Shown piece by piece: positions 1 through 10,094 of a DNA stretch of 25,103 nucleotides. The translations under genes were made by a program, and so were the position numbers. Every line of letters starts with the position of its first letter. Position 1 is the first letter of the stretch. Origin of the DNA: Silene noctiflora (lineage: Eukaryota; Streptophyta; Magnoliopsida; Caryophyllales; Caryophyllaceae); the NCBI GenBank assembly GCA_009801015.1, contig VHZZ01003093.1:80499-105601 (forward strand), read 5' to 3'. The notes beneath the pieces were generated by a model, which worked only from the letters and a program-made list of their open reading frames with translations, was not told where the DNA came from and ran no database searches.

Positions 1-1079
1 ACATTTCAAACATGGTTTAATGAAATTGTTAATCAATAATTTCAATGGGTGTTGTCAAGTAAGGTTTACGATGTAAATTTTGTCTTAAAATGGGTNAAAT
101 TTTCGCACATGGTGATGACTCAAGGAGTCAAATTTCAATTTTCATATTTCCACATATCTTGTTTATCACTTGTAATAACAACCTACCACTATCAAAATTC
201 TATGAGACCATATATTGAGGAAGTTTCCGTTTTAGAATTTGTAAGTGTCCGAAAATCTCATTACAAACACACCTAATTTTGATTTTTGTACTCTTATTAT
301 ACTTCACTTGTTCATTATCATCCTAATCTTTGGTCATAACGCCTTGTGAAGTCTTACATAAGAGAATTGTCCGTTTTTATTTTAGAAATGGGTAGTATAC
401 CTACCCGGATTTTTATTTCTTTCAACTAAATGTTGTCTTGATTGTATTTTGCACCCAAATGTGGTTGGTAGTGTCATGTATTATTTCCAAATTAAAACTC
501 TTAAAGCCTATAAATATATGGGTGATGGTAAATAGTTTACCCGGATTTTATCCTCATACTTAATCATGCTAAGAGTTTCTTTCGACTTCTCCGTTTTGCT
601 ATGATAGGTGTCCTAAAATTCTCATTTATGTGAAAGGTGGAAGCATGTTAACAAACTTTTAAATCCTATGGCCATTCCCATGAGGCAGTGAAGTCAAAAT
701 TTTAATTACTTTCCGTTATCTTAATTGGAATAAAAATGCAAATAGTATTTGTCAAAGATTTTATTTTCATTTCCGAGCAAGTAAACTTCTTCTAAATGAA
801 GGCCATGTCATTTTCTTTTATGTGATGACTATAAATTTGAAACATGGGGAAAAACTTCTATAGCATTCCGAGCTATTTAATTCTCACATCTTCCATTACG
901 TATCTTATTGTGTGGATTCATTTTATAGCATGTCAAGGAACACTAGAACCGGCCGTGGGAGGAACGCCCGTCAACAACAACCACAAGAACCAGAGGCTCC
1001 ACCCGCCATTACCCTTCTGGATTACCCGGGGATTTACTTTGGGAGTGATGATCAATGAGACAATTTCCTAGACCTAGCC
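1..1079. other. Non-coding flank, probable retroelement leader
   Basis: No gene is supported here; open frames are short and have no coding character. The stretch runs into the Athila-type gag relic, so it is probably the leader or LTR end of that element. A TATA-like run (cctataaatatat) lies near 508-520. Two copies of 'acccggattt' (near 403 and 539) suggest old internal duplication. The last 150 bases before 1080 are proline-rich and glutamine-rich in one frame, as is common just upstream of Athila ORF1. The assignment rests on position only. Confidence 0.4.
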
Positions 1080-2650
1080 ACTAGGAGAATGGCGGCGACG
1101 AAGTGTTTGTCGGTGGACACTTTGAAAGCTTTGGGTATTGAGAGGGAGGTGCACAACATCTTTAAGGTCCTTGAATTGGAAGGTTTGTACAATATAGAGG
1201 AGGTGGACTACCTCTTGAGTTCTTGAGCTCCTTCACCTACGATGAGAGGACACATGTCGTGAGTTTTAGGCTAAAAAACACTACCTTTAACCTATCTAGC
1301 GATGACTTTTCCGATCAACTAGGGGTGGGGAGGCGAGTCCCGGGGAGACATGATAAGGTGGAGAAGGACATGAAAGCTGAAAAGTACTTCTACCTTAATA
1401 CTAGTAAGAAGAAGATCGGGGTAAGTAGCATGAAGGTGAGTGATGTTGAACACCCGATCCTAAAAGTCTTCCTCCGCTCCTTGATCCACCTCCTATATGG
1501 GAGGAAAGACCCGAGTAAGCTTAATTCGACAGAGGTACTAATCCTAAGCTCTTACCTCAACCCCCGTTTTTGAGGAACCTTTCTATTTTAATGCCGTGTC
1601 TTTGGTGTGTGGTTCCTTGGCAAGGATGATCGAGTCGGACAAGTTCTCCTTAGATTGTGGGGCTTTGGTGACTCGTCTAGCCAAGAACTTATTGGAGTAT
1701 GAGCAGGGGGCGGTGGACGCGCCCATGTCTAGGGGAGTGGTGTATTTCGACCTTGCGTGGATGAAGTATAATTCTTGGTTGGCGGATGAGAAGGAGAGGG
1801 GCACTTACTCTTAGAAGGTGGATGGACCTTGGCACATGAAACTTCCCGTCTAGGAAATACAACCCCCGACCTCACACCTAGAGATAGTGGAACCACCCCG
1901 CCCCCGTTCCCGATGCTACACCATCCCAAGTGCCCTCACCTTTGATATTGATGATGAAACCATACAACGGAGTACCCCTCCACCACTTTCTCCACCTCCT
2001 CTTTCCACTAGGCGAGCCTCTACGTCATTCTACTGACCTATGCCTACCCCTATGGCTACACCCATACTTACACCTAGGTCCCCACCGATGATGCGCCCAC
2101 CTTACACCGGGAGTTATGCCCAACCCGAGCCAAACTATGACTCCAACTACCCTATGTCTTATCTTATTCATCGGGTGAACACCGATTTGGTGTTGAGGGA
2201 CATGAACTAAGAGACTTATAACCAAGGATACGGACCGCCCACCGTCCTAGCTTTTGGACTTGACCGGGAGATACTTCGGGTGTATTCCAAGCCAATGGTA
2301 TCCAACCATCGGATTGGGGTACCAACATACTATTTGGTGTCGGACACTTGCGTGACCCGTGGATGGGTACCGCCGGGACCCATTTTGACAACACTTCCCT
2401 AAGAGGTGGATTTGGGGAAGGACCATCCGGGGCAGCTACGGAGAACGCGGAGCAAGGGGACAGAGGGTGTGGTGATGGTGGCTTTAATGAGGGTGGTTAT
2501 GACCGAGGTTGATGATGGCCTTCACGAGGGTGTCTATGTCCAAGGTGACGGTGGGTATAAACGGGGTTGTCGTGATCTTGTAATGATCGAGAGTGCGGAG
2601 ACTTTCTCGGAGAGATAAGAGGAATAAGACCAAGAGGAGCACAACACCTC
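1080..2650 (+). mobile_element. Athila-type Ty3/gypsy gag (ORF1) relic
   Basis: This is a fossil gag region of a Ty3/gypsy retroelement. The early part has the look of Athila ORF1: a 'LSVDTLKALGI' block, then 'LLSSFTYDERTHVVSFRL', then a 'HPILKVFLRSLIHLLYGRKD' block, then a segment on initial promoters of the type 'SLVCGSLARMIES'. The 3' part is rich in proline, then glycine and acidic residues, as gag tails often are. The relic is broken in several places and is not expected to make a protein. No protease, reverse transcriptase or integrase follows before the next LTR-like sequence, so the element is incomplete or a non-autonomous derivative. The family call comes from remembered motif patterns, not a search. 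Confidence 0.65.
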
Positions 2651-2877
2651 AAGGGAGGAGACACCCACCAAAACTTAGCGGGCCATAGTAAGATGGGCAA
2701 GGAAGCTCGGGAAGAGGAAGAAGTCCTCCCACTAGCCCGATCACCTTCTCTGACTCATAAGGCCAATTCGTGTAGACTTATTACGATAAAATGGTGTGGT
2801 AATCACTATTGGGACTTATTTTCTTGTATATGTGACAATAGGGAGGCTTAGAAACCAAATTTTGGCCAAATCCTCTA
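2651..2877. other. Non-coding retroelement spacer
   Basis: This lies between the gag relic and the first 12-mer cluster. I see no gene, no pol-like motif and no clear repeat. It is probably internal retroelement DNA because it is contiguous with the gag relic. Confidence 0.35.
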
Positions 2878-3095
2878 CTGCCCAGTGACACTCGGTCGAG
2901 TGCCTCACCTACTTGACCGAGTGATCTTCTACTCGACCGAGTGGCCATCCATACTCGGTCGAGTGACCTATGATTAGATTCTGAAAAATTGCAACACTTT
3001 TATACTCGACCGAGTCATTCACCTACTCGACTGATTAGATTTTACTCGGCCGAGTGACTACCCTATTCGACCGAGTAGGCTCGGTTTGGCCTATT
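2878..3095. repeat. Cluster of near-palindromic 12-mer ACTCGRYCGAGT
   Basis: About eight copies or close variants of ACTCG(A/G)(C/T)CGAGT occur in roughly 215 bases, in forms such as actcggtcgagt, actcgaccgagt and actcggccgagt. The outer five bases on each side are inverted complements, so each unit is a small palindrome. Spacing is irregular, about 15-45 bases. The same motif recurs in the U3-like parts of the two LTRs (about 4910-5000 and 6898-7080). That links this stretch to the same retroelement group although no LTR edge is visible here. Confidence 0.8.
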
Positions 3096-3610
3096 TTCGT
3101 GAAATTTTCGACCAAACACGTTGTTTATGACCTCGTTTTGCGGAGATAACAACTTCCTAATAGTCGATCGACCTAAAGGACTTGACATGGTGAAATTTCA
3201 TGGATTGTTTACTTTTGATTGCATTGCTTTACGTGTTTAAAATACAAGTGTGGTTAAATTTACAATTGTTGCATGATAACATAAATAATATGACAAGTAT
3301 GCCTTCCGTGATATTAGTTGGTAAAGTCAACGATAATAACAATTGCGTGTTTGGTGAGTGTCATTTATGTGTCACGTCATAGGTGTTGAATGCATGAGCA
3401 AGGATAGTGGTGGCGGTAAGCGGAAATGTTAGTACAAGTAACGACGATCATGAACTCATGTGGAATCACATAACGGATTTAATACGATATACGCATGACA
3501 TAATGAATCTAATGGGTATTTGGGCCTATCCATGTAATGTTCACTAAGTAGAGAGGTGGCATGTTAAGTTTATGCATGTATAATTTCATTGTAAAAAATA
3601 TAGACATAGT
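3096..3610. other. Non-coding retroelement DNA
   Basis: No gene is supported. A 60-codon open frame near 3200-3382 shows no recognisable domain. The stretch leads into the duplicated 3' end of a gypsy element, so it is probably decayed internal sequence. Confidence 0.35.
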
Positions 3611-4233
3611 TAATCATGTATGGCGTGCGAATATAGTGGCGTGAGTCAAGTAATAGAATGTGTAAGTAGTGGAATCATATAAGGAAGACATACGTGGCAA
3701 TCAAGGAGTATATGAGACTGGAAATCTACCATTATTGACCCTTTCAAGCAATTTATGAGAATAATAGTGAGGTTGAACGGTGAAATTCAGGGCGAAGTTC
3801 TCTTTAGGGGGAGTGAATGTAACAATTAAGATTCAAAGAGAGATTATGCATGATAAGTGTAACAGAGTAAGAGAGGTATTCGTTAAAGATTATAAGACCA
3901 AGTCAAGTGAGAGAGACGAGAACGGAAATGACATACGCAAGAGCGAGTATTAAGAGTTGTGAATATGTTGAGATGAGAGTTCAAGGCGAACTTCGAGGAC
4001 GAATTTCATTTTAAGGAGGGAAGATTATATACCCGGATATTTTGGGATCCGTACGGGAACCTTGGGATGCGTGAGAGGGCCACCAGACTGGATAAAGAGC
4101 CATACGAGAGTAAAATATAGCCTTACAATAGACCAAGTGAAGATTAGACAAGACCAAGTGAAGATCAAGTGGACCGAGTGAAACCTCTAGTGGACCCAGT
4201 GAAACCTATAGTGGACCGAGTGAAGCATATATT
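3611..4233 (+). repeat. Tandem duplication, copy 1 (gypsy 3' end plus LTR start)
   Basis: This copy begins 'taatcatgtatggcgtg' and is matched at high identity by a second copy starting at 4234, a period of 623 bases. It contains the 'gaacttcgaggacgaa' stretch followed by a purine-rich tract near 4011-4024, then the first 200 or so bases of an LTR. This is the usual order at the 3' end of a chromovirus-like gypsy element: end of internal region, polypurine tract, 3' LTR. The copy ends with three 21-base units of the form gtggaccgagtgaaacctata. Confidence 0.85.
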
Positions 4234-4870
4234 TAATCATGTATGGCGTGCAAATATAGTGGCGTGAGTCGAGTAATAGAATGTTTAAGTAGTGGAATCA
4301 TATAGGGAAGACATCTGTGGCAATCAAGGGAGTATATGAGACCAGAAATCTACCATTATTGACCCTTTCAAGCAATTTATGAGAACATTAGTGAAGTTGA
4401 ACGGTGAACTTCGGCGCGAAGTTCTCTTTAGGGGGAGTGAATGTAACAATTAAGATTCAAAGAGAGATTATGCATGATAAGTGTAAGAGAGTAAGGAAGG
4501 TATTCGTTAAAGATTGTAAGACCAAGTCAAGTGAGAGAGAGACGAGAACGGAAATGACATACGCAAGAGCGAGTATTGAGAGATGTGAGTATGTTGAGAT
4601 GAGAGTTCGAGGCGAACTTCGAGGACGAATTTCATTTTAAGGGGGGAAGATTGTAATATCCGGATATTTTGGGATCCGTACGGGAACCTTGGGATGCATG
4701 AGAGGGCCACCGGACAGGATAAAGAGCCATACGAGAGTAAAATATAGCCTTACAATAGACCAAGTGAAGCTTAGACAAGACCGAGTGAAGATCAAGTGGA
4801 CCGAGTGAAATCTCTAGTGGACCGAGTGAAACTTATAATGGATCGAGTGAAACCTATAGTGGACCGAGTG
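4234..4870 (+). repeat. Tandem duplication, copy 2 (gypsy 3' end plus LTR start)
   Basis: This is the second copy of the preceding unit. It contains the same 3' internal sequence, a clearer polypurine tract (aaggggggaaga at 4639-4650), and then the start of the long LTR at 4652. The 21-base subrepeat run is longer here, with about six units against three in copy 1, so the array has changed in number since the duplication. An open frame over about 4404-4640 is probably not a separate gene. Confidence 0.85.
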
Positions 4871-6356
4871 AAGCATGTAGTGGACCGAGTAAGCTGGTAG
4901 TGGACCAAGTAAGGTTGACTCGGCCGAGTACAATGTGTACTCGACCTAGTAGGCGGCACTCGACGGAGTGGACCGAGTCACTCGACCGAGTGACGTTATG
5001 CAGTACCCGATAAATGATATTTCGACTCCTAACCCTAATTCATTTATACCTTCTTCCTTATCTCTCCAAAATCTCTCCCTTCTCTCTAAAACCTCTCAAA
5101 CATCTTTGCTAGGGTATTGAAACTTGCCTTAGAGGAGTATCCACCCACCCTTCCTTCCTTTTTTCCATCTATGTAAGTAAGATCTACCTTTTCTAATATT
5201 TATAACCCTAACTTTTGCATGTTTTGGTTATGGGTAATTATTTGATAATTAGTAGCGTAATTTGGGTAATTAGTGGGTAATAATAAGGGTTTGTATTGTA
5301 TAATAGAATAGGATGTATTGTGATAGTATTATATGACTTGTATAGGATGAGACAGTTTCATAAGACGGGATTGTGTCAGATTCGAGTAGCTATTGAAGAT
5401 TTGTTAAACGATAGGTTAATCCTACTCAGTTTCAGTATTGTGTACATTGTTAATGCTCAGTTGTTACTACTTGCATTGGTTGAGTCGTATTACATCTCAA
5501 GTTATTAATGAAGGATGTTGGAAGTCTCATATGTTTCGGAATTGGCAATTATGGCATGTTGGCATATCATGTTGTATAGTATATGTTGCATATTGTGTTA
5601 AGTTGCATATGTTGGAGATTGATGGTGGTATTGTGATTGTTATGGAAACGTAAGGCGGTTGGGAGACCGTCTTACGCTTGATTCGCCTCTTGGAGTGTCT
5701 CACTCCAAGAGGGATGTGAACATTAATGTCTTGAGTCATGGAGGGACACGTGAGGTTGAGTCACGTCGTCTGGCAGGTGATCCGAGTCGCTCTCGAGCCC
5801 GGTACCACCGGTGTGTCCGGAGTACCTTTTTACGAGTTGTGGTCCGGTTGCTTTGGTGGACGGTGTTGCGCTGCCGTCACCGAGTTGTGGGTACGGTTGG
5901 GTGTGTCCCGGTACCGAGGTGACGTTAGTAGAATCAAGTCTCATTCATGTAATTGTCGCATTGCATAATCGTGTTTCATTCGTCGTGTCTTACATGCTTA
6001 TATTATCGAAACTGACCGTTTGTGGCTTGTGTAAACTATCACCTATTTCCGGGTAGCCTGTCTTGATCCATATGATATTTCCGATCATATGGGGAGCAAG
6101 TTATGTACAGGTTGTTTTGGTGTCGCGCGGGAGACGGGGCGAGATTCAGTTTTGGAGTCGAGTCGGCGTGAGATAGAGTTGTTTAGAGGGTCGTAGTAGT
6201 ATGACTTGTATTCATTTATTCATTTGTTTACATTTATGTAATTTACTAAATCATTATTTATAACAAGGGCTTCTTGATTCTATCTCCGAAACACTACCTC
6301 GGGAAACCGAGATGGTAATGTTTTAATTGTCTTGGCCGGATAATTGGGGTTTTACA
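4652..6356 (+). mobile_element. Long LTR of a chromovirus-like Ty3/gypsy element (LTR A)
   Basis: The LTR begins TGTAATATCCGG directly after a polypurine tract and ends GGGGTTTTACA, a TG...CA pair with inverted-repeat-like ends. At 1705 bp it is long, as in Del/Tekay-type chromoviruses. The U3-like part holds the 21-base subrepeats and the ACTCGRYCGAGT motif. A TATA-like 'catttatacc' near 5040 is followed by a pyrimidine-rich leader and a possible splice donor (atgtaagtaag near 5171). The 3' part shares a block (cgcctctt...aagagggatgtg near 5685 and 'cctcgggaaaccgagatggta' near 6297) with LTR B at 6868-8264, so they are diverged members of one family. It is a relic without coding capacity. 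Confidence 0.75.
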
Positions 6357-6439
6357 GCTAGCTCACGAAAGGTACACAGTACGAGGTCTCGCCAATCCCA
6401 AAGGGTCCCTAAAGAAGTCTCGAAATGTCGGGTATTACA
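6357..6439 (-). mobile_element. Inverted LTR fragment
   Basis: Read on the minus strand this starts TGTAATACCCGACATTTCG, the usual start of gypsy LTRs of this type, and continues for about 83 bases until it meets the end of LTR A. It is a truncated LTR in the opposite orientation. It interrupts the host-like segment that resumes at 6440, which can be aligned to the intact copy from about 8650. Confidence 0.5.
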
Positions 6440-6617
6440 TAATCGCCTTAAACCGAAAGTTCCCCAAGGTTAAGACTATGGAGCTTGCACACAACCACTT
6501 CTGGATGACAGCTTTGGAGTGGAGTACAAACTTAACCCACTAATTTAGAAATGTAGAAGGGGGAGGTTATGTGACAGAAGAGATAGTAGAGCGCGATTTT
6601 GGATGATCATAAATTAC
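6440..6617. repeat. Duplicated host segment, copy 1, left half
   Basis: This stretch (aatcgccttaa...gatgatcataaattac) matches about 8650-8830 (aatcgccttaa...gatgatcataaactac). It is one half of a segmental duplication; the other half resumes at 8265 after the LTR insertion. On the minus strand, part of it is open for about 32 codons and similar at protein level to the other copy (shared WLCA, VLTLGN and KAI). It may therefore be an exon fragment of an unknown host gene. Confidence 0.75.
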
Positions 6618-8264
6618 TGCTACTGTAACATTTCATTTTGGTAGACGTTCTCGCTTGAGGAATTATAATGGTGGAATTAGATAAGACGATTCTATGGTTG
6701 ATGTTATGTTGTGAGCTGCGTTGTTGAGGTAGGCTTGGTTGAGTGAGTTAGTGTCGAGGATAGAAGATGAGAGTGGAGTGGTGTTGGATAGTAGGGTGGT
6801 AGGTGTACATGTTATGCAGGTATGGGTTTGAACTTCGGGACGAAGTTCGCTTTTGTGGAGGGAAGACTGTAATACGTCAGATTTTTGACCTTAGGCTACT
6901 CGGCCGAGTAGGGGGTACTCGACCGAGTAGTTGTTATGAGTAGTCTGTCAGTGTTCTGTTCGTTGTGAACTCGGGTGAGTGTGTTAGCACTCGATCGAGT
7001 GAGGCGTACTCGATCAAGTGTCTTGCACTCGATCGAGTGTGTCTTACTCGATCGAATGACTCATACTCGACCGAGTGTCCGGTTCGTTACGGGTTTTTAC
7101 GCGGCTTGATATAAATAGAACGGAAGCATGTTATAATCATATTTTACCACTAAAACTTTTCATTAAGCTGCATAATCACCTTTTTCAATAACTCAATAAC
7201 GTAAACTGCTTCCCTTCTATTCATATCGATTCGAGGCGCAGAGTTCATCATTTTTGGGGATTTTCACACCTTTACTTCTCTAATCATTTGGGTAAGTCTT
7301 TGATCTAATCCATTATAGTATTGTTGTAGATTAGTGAAACCCTAATTTGAGTATTTGGGGGTTTTGGGATTAGATTGCTTCGTTCGTTGTTTTGATTACT
7401 TAATTATGTTCTAGGAAGAGATTTCGAAGAAGAGGTCTTCTAGATCCGTGTTGTGATTAATTGGAATGGCCTATCAGGTAGGGTCTCCCTACTCAGTTGA
7501 CTGTAGAATGATATGTATTACAATGTGACGATCTTTCCTACTGCTTTATAATTGAGTTATGTTTATGATAAGGATATTGTTGTATGGAGTTGGTGTTGGT
7601 ATTGTGAGCCATTGCGAGAGATGGTATCACCCCCATTGTTCGCCTCTTATGTTTCTCGACGCAAGGGGGATGTGCACATTAATGGACTTGGGTTCGCTCA
7701 TGCGTGAGCGGGGATTTTATTTGGTGGTACGACTGCGGTCCCCACTGGCGGTGTAGATTACCTGTCGCGATGGGTAATCTGGCAGGGCTACACACCTTGG
7801 TGTGTAGTCGGTTACTGGTTACTATTGAGTTTGGAGGTGTTGGTTACGATTACAGTGGTTAATTATGTTTATGCTTTATTATGTCATATTTTTGTATAGT
7901 TGACTGCCCTTGTTTCTGCTTTCAAAACTGTGGTGATCCATTCGGGGATGGTGAGCAGTTGGTTTAGCAGGTGATGATGATTATCATTGTTGATGTTGCT
8001 GCGGGGATTGGCAGAGCGGAGCCATCACCAGTTATTTAGTAGTCTAGCATCCGCATAACTTTGTCTTATTTTGTTATCACAGTTTTGGGATTTGGATTTG
8101 TATTTGTATTTTGGGGAGTTTGTAACCTTTTTAATAAAGTTAAACTTTAATTATGTTTCATTATGGTTTCTGTGATGTACACTGCCTCGGGTAACCGAGA
8201 TGGTACCACTTCCATATCTTGAGGTATTCCTTGATAAGGTGCATTGGGGTATGGGGGTGTTACA
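6618..8264 (+). mobile_element. Gypsy LTR insertion with internal stub (LTR B at 6868-8264)
   Basis: The insertion runs from TG at 6618 to CA at 8264. Its edges are defined by comparison with the empty copy near 8830 and by a 5-base flank repeat (attac at 6613-6617, actac at 8265-8269; the empty site reads actac). The first 250 bases are the 3' end of an internal region ending in 'gaacttcgggacgaagttc' and a purine-rich tract. The LTR proper starts TGTAATACG at 6868 and ends GTGTTACA at 8264 (1397 bp). A 12-mer cluster (6898-7080), a TATA-like 'gatataaatag' near 7109 and a leader follow in order. The 5' part of the element is absent. Confidence 0.7.
6898..7082. repeat. 12-mer cluster in U3 of LTR B
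   Basis: About seven copies of ACTCGRYCGAGT occur here, including the perfect palindrome ACTCGATCGAGT (near 6990 and 7027). They lie directly upstream of the TATA-like box near 7109, where U3 promoter or enhancer elements would sit. Confidence 0.8.
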
Positions 8265-8460
8265 ACTACGACTGGGTTTTATAGGATATGGTAGAAATAA
8301 ATGCGTCAGACAAACGAAGAAGAACCAAAAGCAATAAAGAGCATTATTGAACAGTGTTAATGGCATCAATTAAGCAAAATCGTAACATTTAAAAAAAGAA
8401 TCGGGACAAAAAGAAGATTCGTAGGTCCAAACACATACGAGACCCAAAATAGTCAATACG
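8265..8460. repeat. Duplicated host segment, copy 1, right half
   Basis: This resumes the host segment after LTR B: 'gggttttatagg' near 8274, then a purine-rich run and 'caaacacatacgagaccca', matching about 8838-8975. With 6440-6617 it forms one full copy of the segmental duplication. Confidence 0.75.
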
Positions 8461-8649
8461 CTTAGTAAAACAAAAATAACAATTACACTAATTTACATAA
8501 AATGTGTGACTGCATTTTAGAGCGATAAGCAATAACAATACTATACAAAAACCCAAGGCTAGAATGAATTTATCGAGATGGAAGAAACAAGCTATGTCGC
8601 GGCCAAAATGACACTGACTTGAAAACTATTGCGGCAAGATCAAGGTGGT
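8461..8649. other. Spacer between duplicated segments
   Basis: A+T-rich sequence with no gene seen. Its counterpart upstream of copy 1 has been replaced by the inverted LTR fragment. Confidence 0.4.
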
Positions 8650-9000
8650 AATCGCCTTAAGGCGTAAGTTCCCCAAAGTTAACACAACTGAATTCGCACA
8701 CAACCACTCATGAACGAGAGCTTTGAAACGGAGTACAAACTCAACCTAGTAATTTAGAAATTATAGAAGGGAGGAATTATGTGACAAAAGAGGTAGAAAA
8801 GGGAGATGTTAGATGATCATAAACTACAGTCACATATCGGGTTTTATAGGACACGGAAGAAAGAAATGCTTCAGACAAATAGAGTTAATGACAACAATTA
8901 AGCAAATTCGTAACCGTAAAAAAAAGAATCTGGACAAAAAAAGAGTTGTTAATCCCAAACACAAAAGACCCAGAAAGGCGGGTAAGCACATACCACAGTT
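8650..9000. repeat. Duplicated host segment, copy 2 (empty site)
   Basis: This is the uninterrupted copy, in which 'gatgatcataaactac' runs straight on into 'gggttttatagg' with no LTR between. On the minus strand, an AG-ended stretch resembling a splice acceptor precedes an open run of about 32 codons (8651-8750) that encodes a peptide similar to copy 1. I do not recognise the family. The 80-codon plus-strand frame at 8813-9055 is lysine-rich low complexity and not convincing. Confidence 0.7.
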
Positions 9001-9842
9001 ATTCTATCGGAAACCCGAGCCCGCGTTAAGAGGTCGTGCACACGTATGTGTTTAACTCAAACCCACAAGCCACTACTTTTCACAAAAGACCCTTGTAACA
9101 CATTCAAACAAGGAAGGTAAGGGATGAAATATAAACCAATCAAAAGACAAGAAATTATCTGATGCATGACAAGAGTGAAAGAACAAGAAGCACATGACTT
9201 TTACGGCCATTGTGTTACTCTTAGCACTTCAGTTTAAATCTACTGTTATATTCATGTACTTCGTCTATTCTAGTTTTTTTGTCCTTCTTTTTATTTTGTG
9301 AATTATTTGAGAATCATGAGTAAAATAACAACTTTACCCTTCAATTAAAAAGAATGAACAGTTGTAGACAATGTTAAGAGTAGTAGTTAAAAGATTAGGG
9401 ATAGTCGTAAAATTAAATATTTTTACGATACAAATGCATTAATACATGTGTAAAAGACAAATAGTGTGTTTGGAATTGAATGCAGGGAGTACCTTAGAGG
9501 CTCAGAGCATGAACAAAGGGGGCTCTCCAAGTTGTTCCTCACTTTTAGAGAGCCAAAATGATGGTTTTTTATGTGCTCTCTAAAGGATAAAATGGATATA
9601 AGCTCTCGGGGAAGGGCAACTAAGAGGTAGCTTTTCATTTAAAATAGGGCATACTATATGAGTTCGTGAGAGGGGAAATTTGTATTTCTCATTTTTTTTG
9701 ATAAATGTAGAAAAAAGGTAGGACCGAAATATGAAATAAAGAGTATTTGTTATTGTAAATTTATAGATGTAGAATCATTTTTGTGCTTTTAAATAAGGGA
9801 TAATGTAAATACAAAACGAAATGAATATGCTCCATTTAAAAC
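9001..9842. other. Non-coding A+T-rich DNA
   Basis: No gene is supported. At about 9490-9640 several short 'gctctc'/'gagagc' inverted pairs occur (for example gctctccaag...agagagcc), which could be a decayed small hairpin element. No clear ends or target duplication are visible. Confidence 0.4.
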
Positions 9843-10053
9843 TATTTTCTCGTCCTGGTTAATTGTTTATTTATTCTATTTTGGGGTGTTTGAATCAATT
9901 GTTTACCTTTCTATTATAAGAATGCCTTTAATGAGTAACTTAATCTCCATTCTTAATTTGGTCCACTTGTCATCTTATAATTGCTCTACTCCTTTTTTTC
10001 TTGAACTTTGTGCCAAAATTAAAGGTAAACAAATGATCGGGACAGAGGGAGTA
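9843..10053. mobile_element. Stowaway-like MITE
   Basis: The left end reads ctcgtcctggttaattgttta. The reverse complement of the right end reads ctccctctgtcccgatcattt, the consensus-like 'CTCCCTCYGTCCC' end of plant Stowaway (Tc1/mariner) MITEs. TA dinucleotides flank both ends. The length of about 210 bp is typical. It is non-coding. Confidence 0.7.
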
Positions 10054-10094
10054 TTGTATGTACATGCTATTAGAACCTTTTCAAAATTTATCTA

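Noticed and set aside
4404-4640. Possible small gene of 78 codons with an ending of LRGRISF type
   Set aside because: It lies at the 3' internal end of a gypsy element directly before the polypurine tract, and the tandem copy does not support a separate gene.
5027-5040. Telomere-like ccctaaccctaa
   Set aside because: One and a half units only, within an LTR leader; not a telomeric array.
5659-6056. Overlapping open frames in LTR A
   Set aside because: They lie wholly inside an LTR, overlap each other on both strands and have no domain; the block is shared with LTR B as non-coding sequence.
8813-9055. Lysine-rich 80-codon open frame
   Set aside because: Low complexity, overlaps the duplicated host segment, and is not kept in the other copy.
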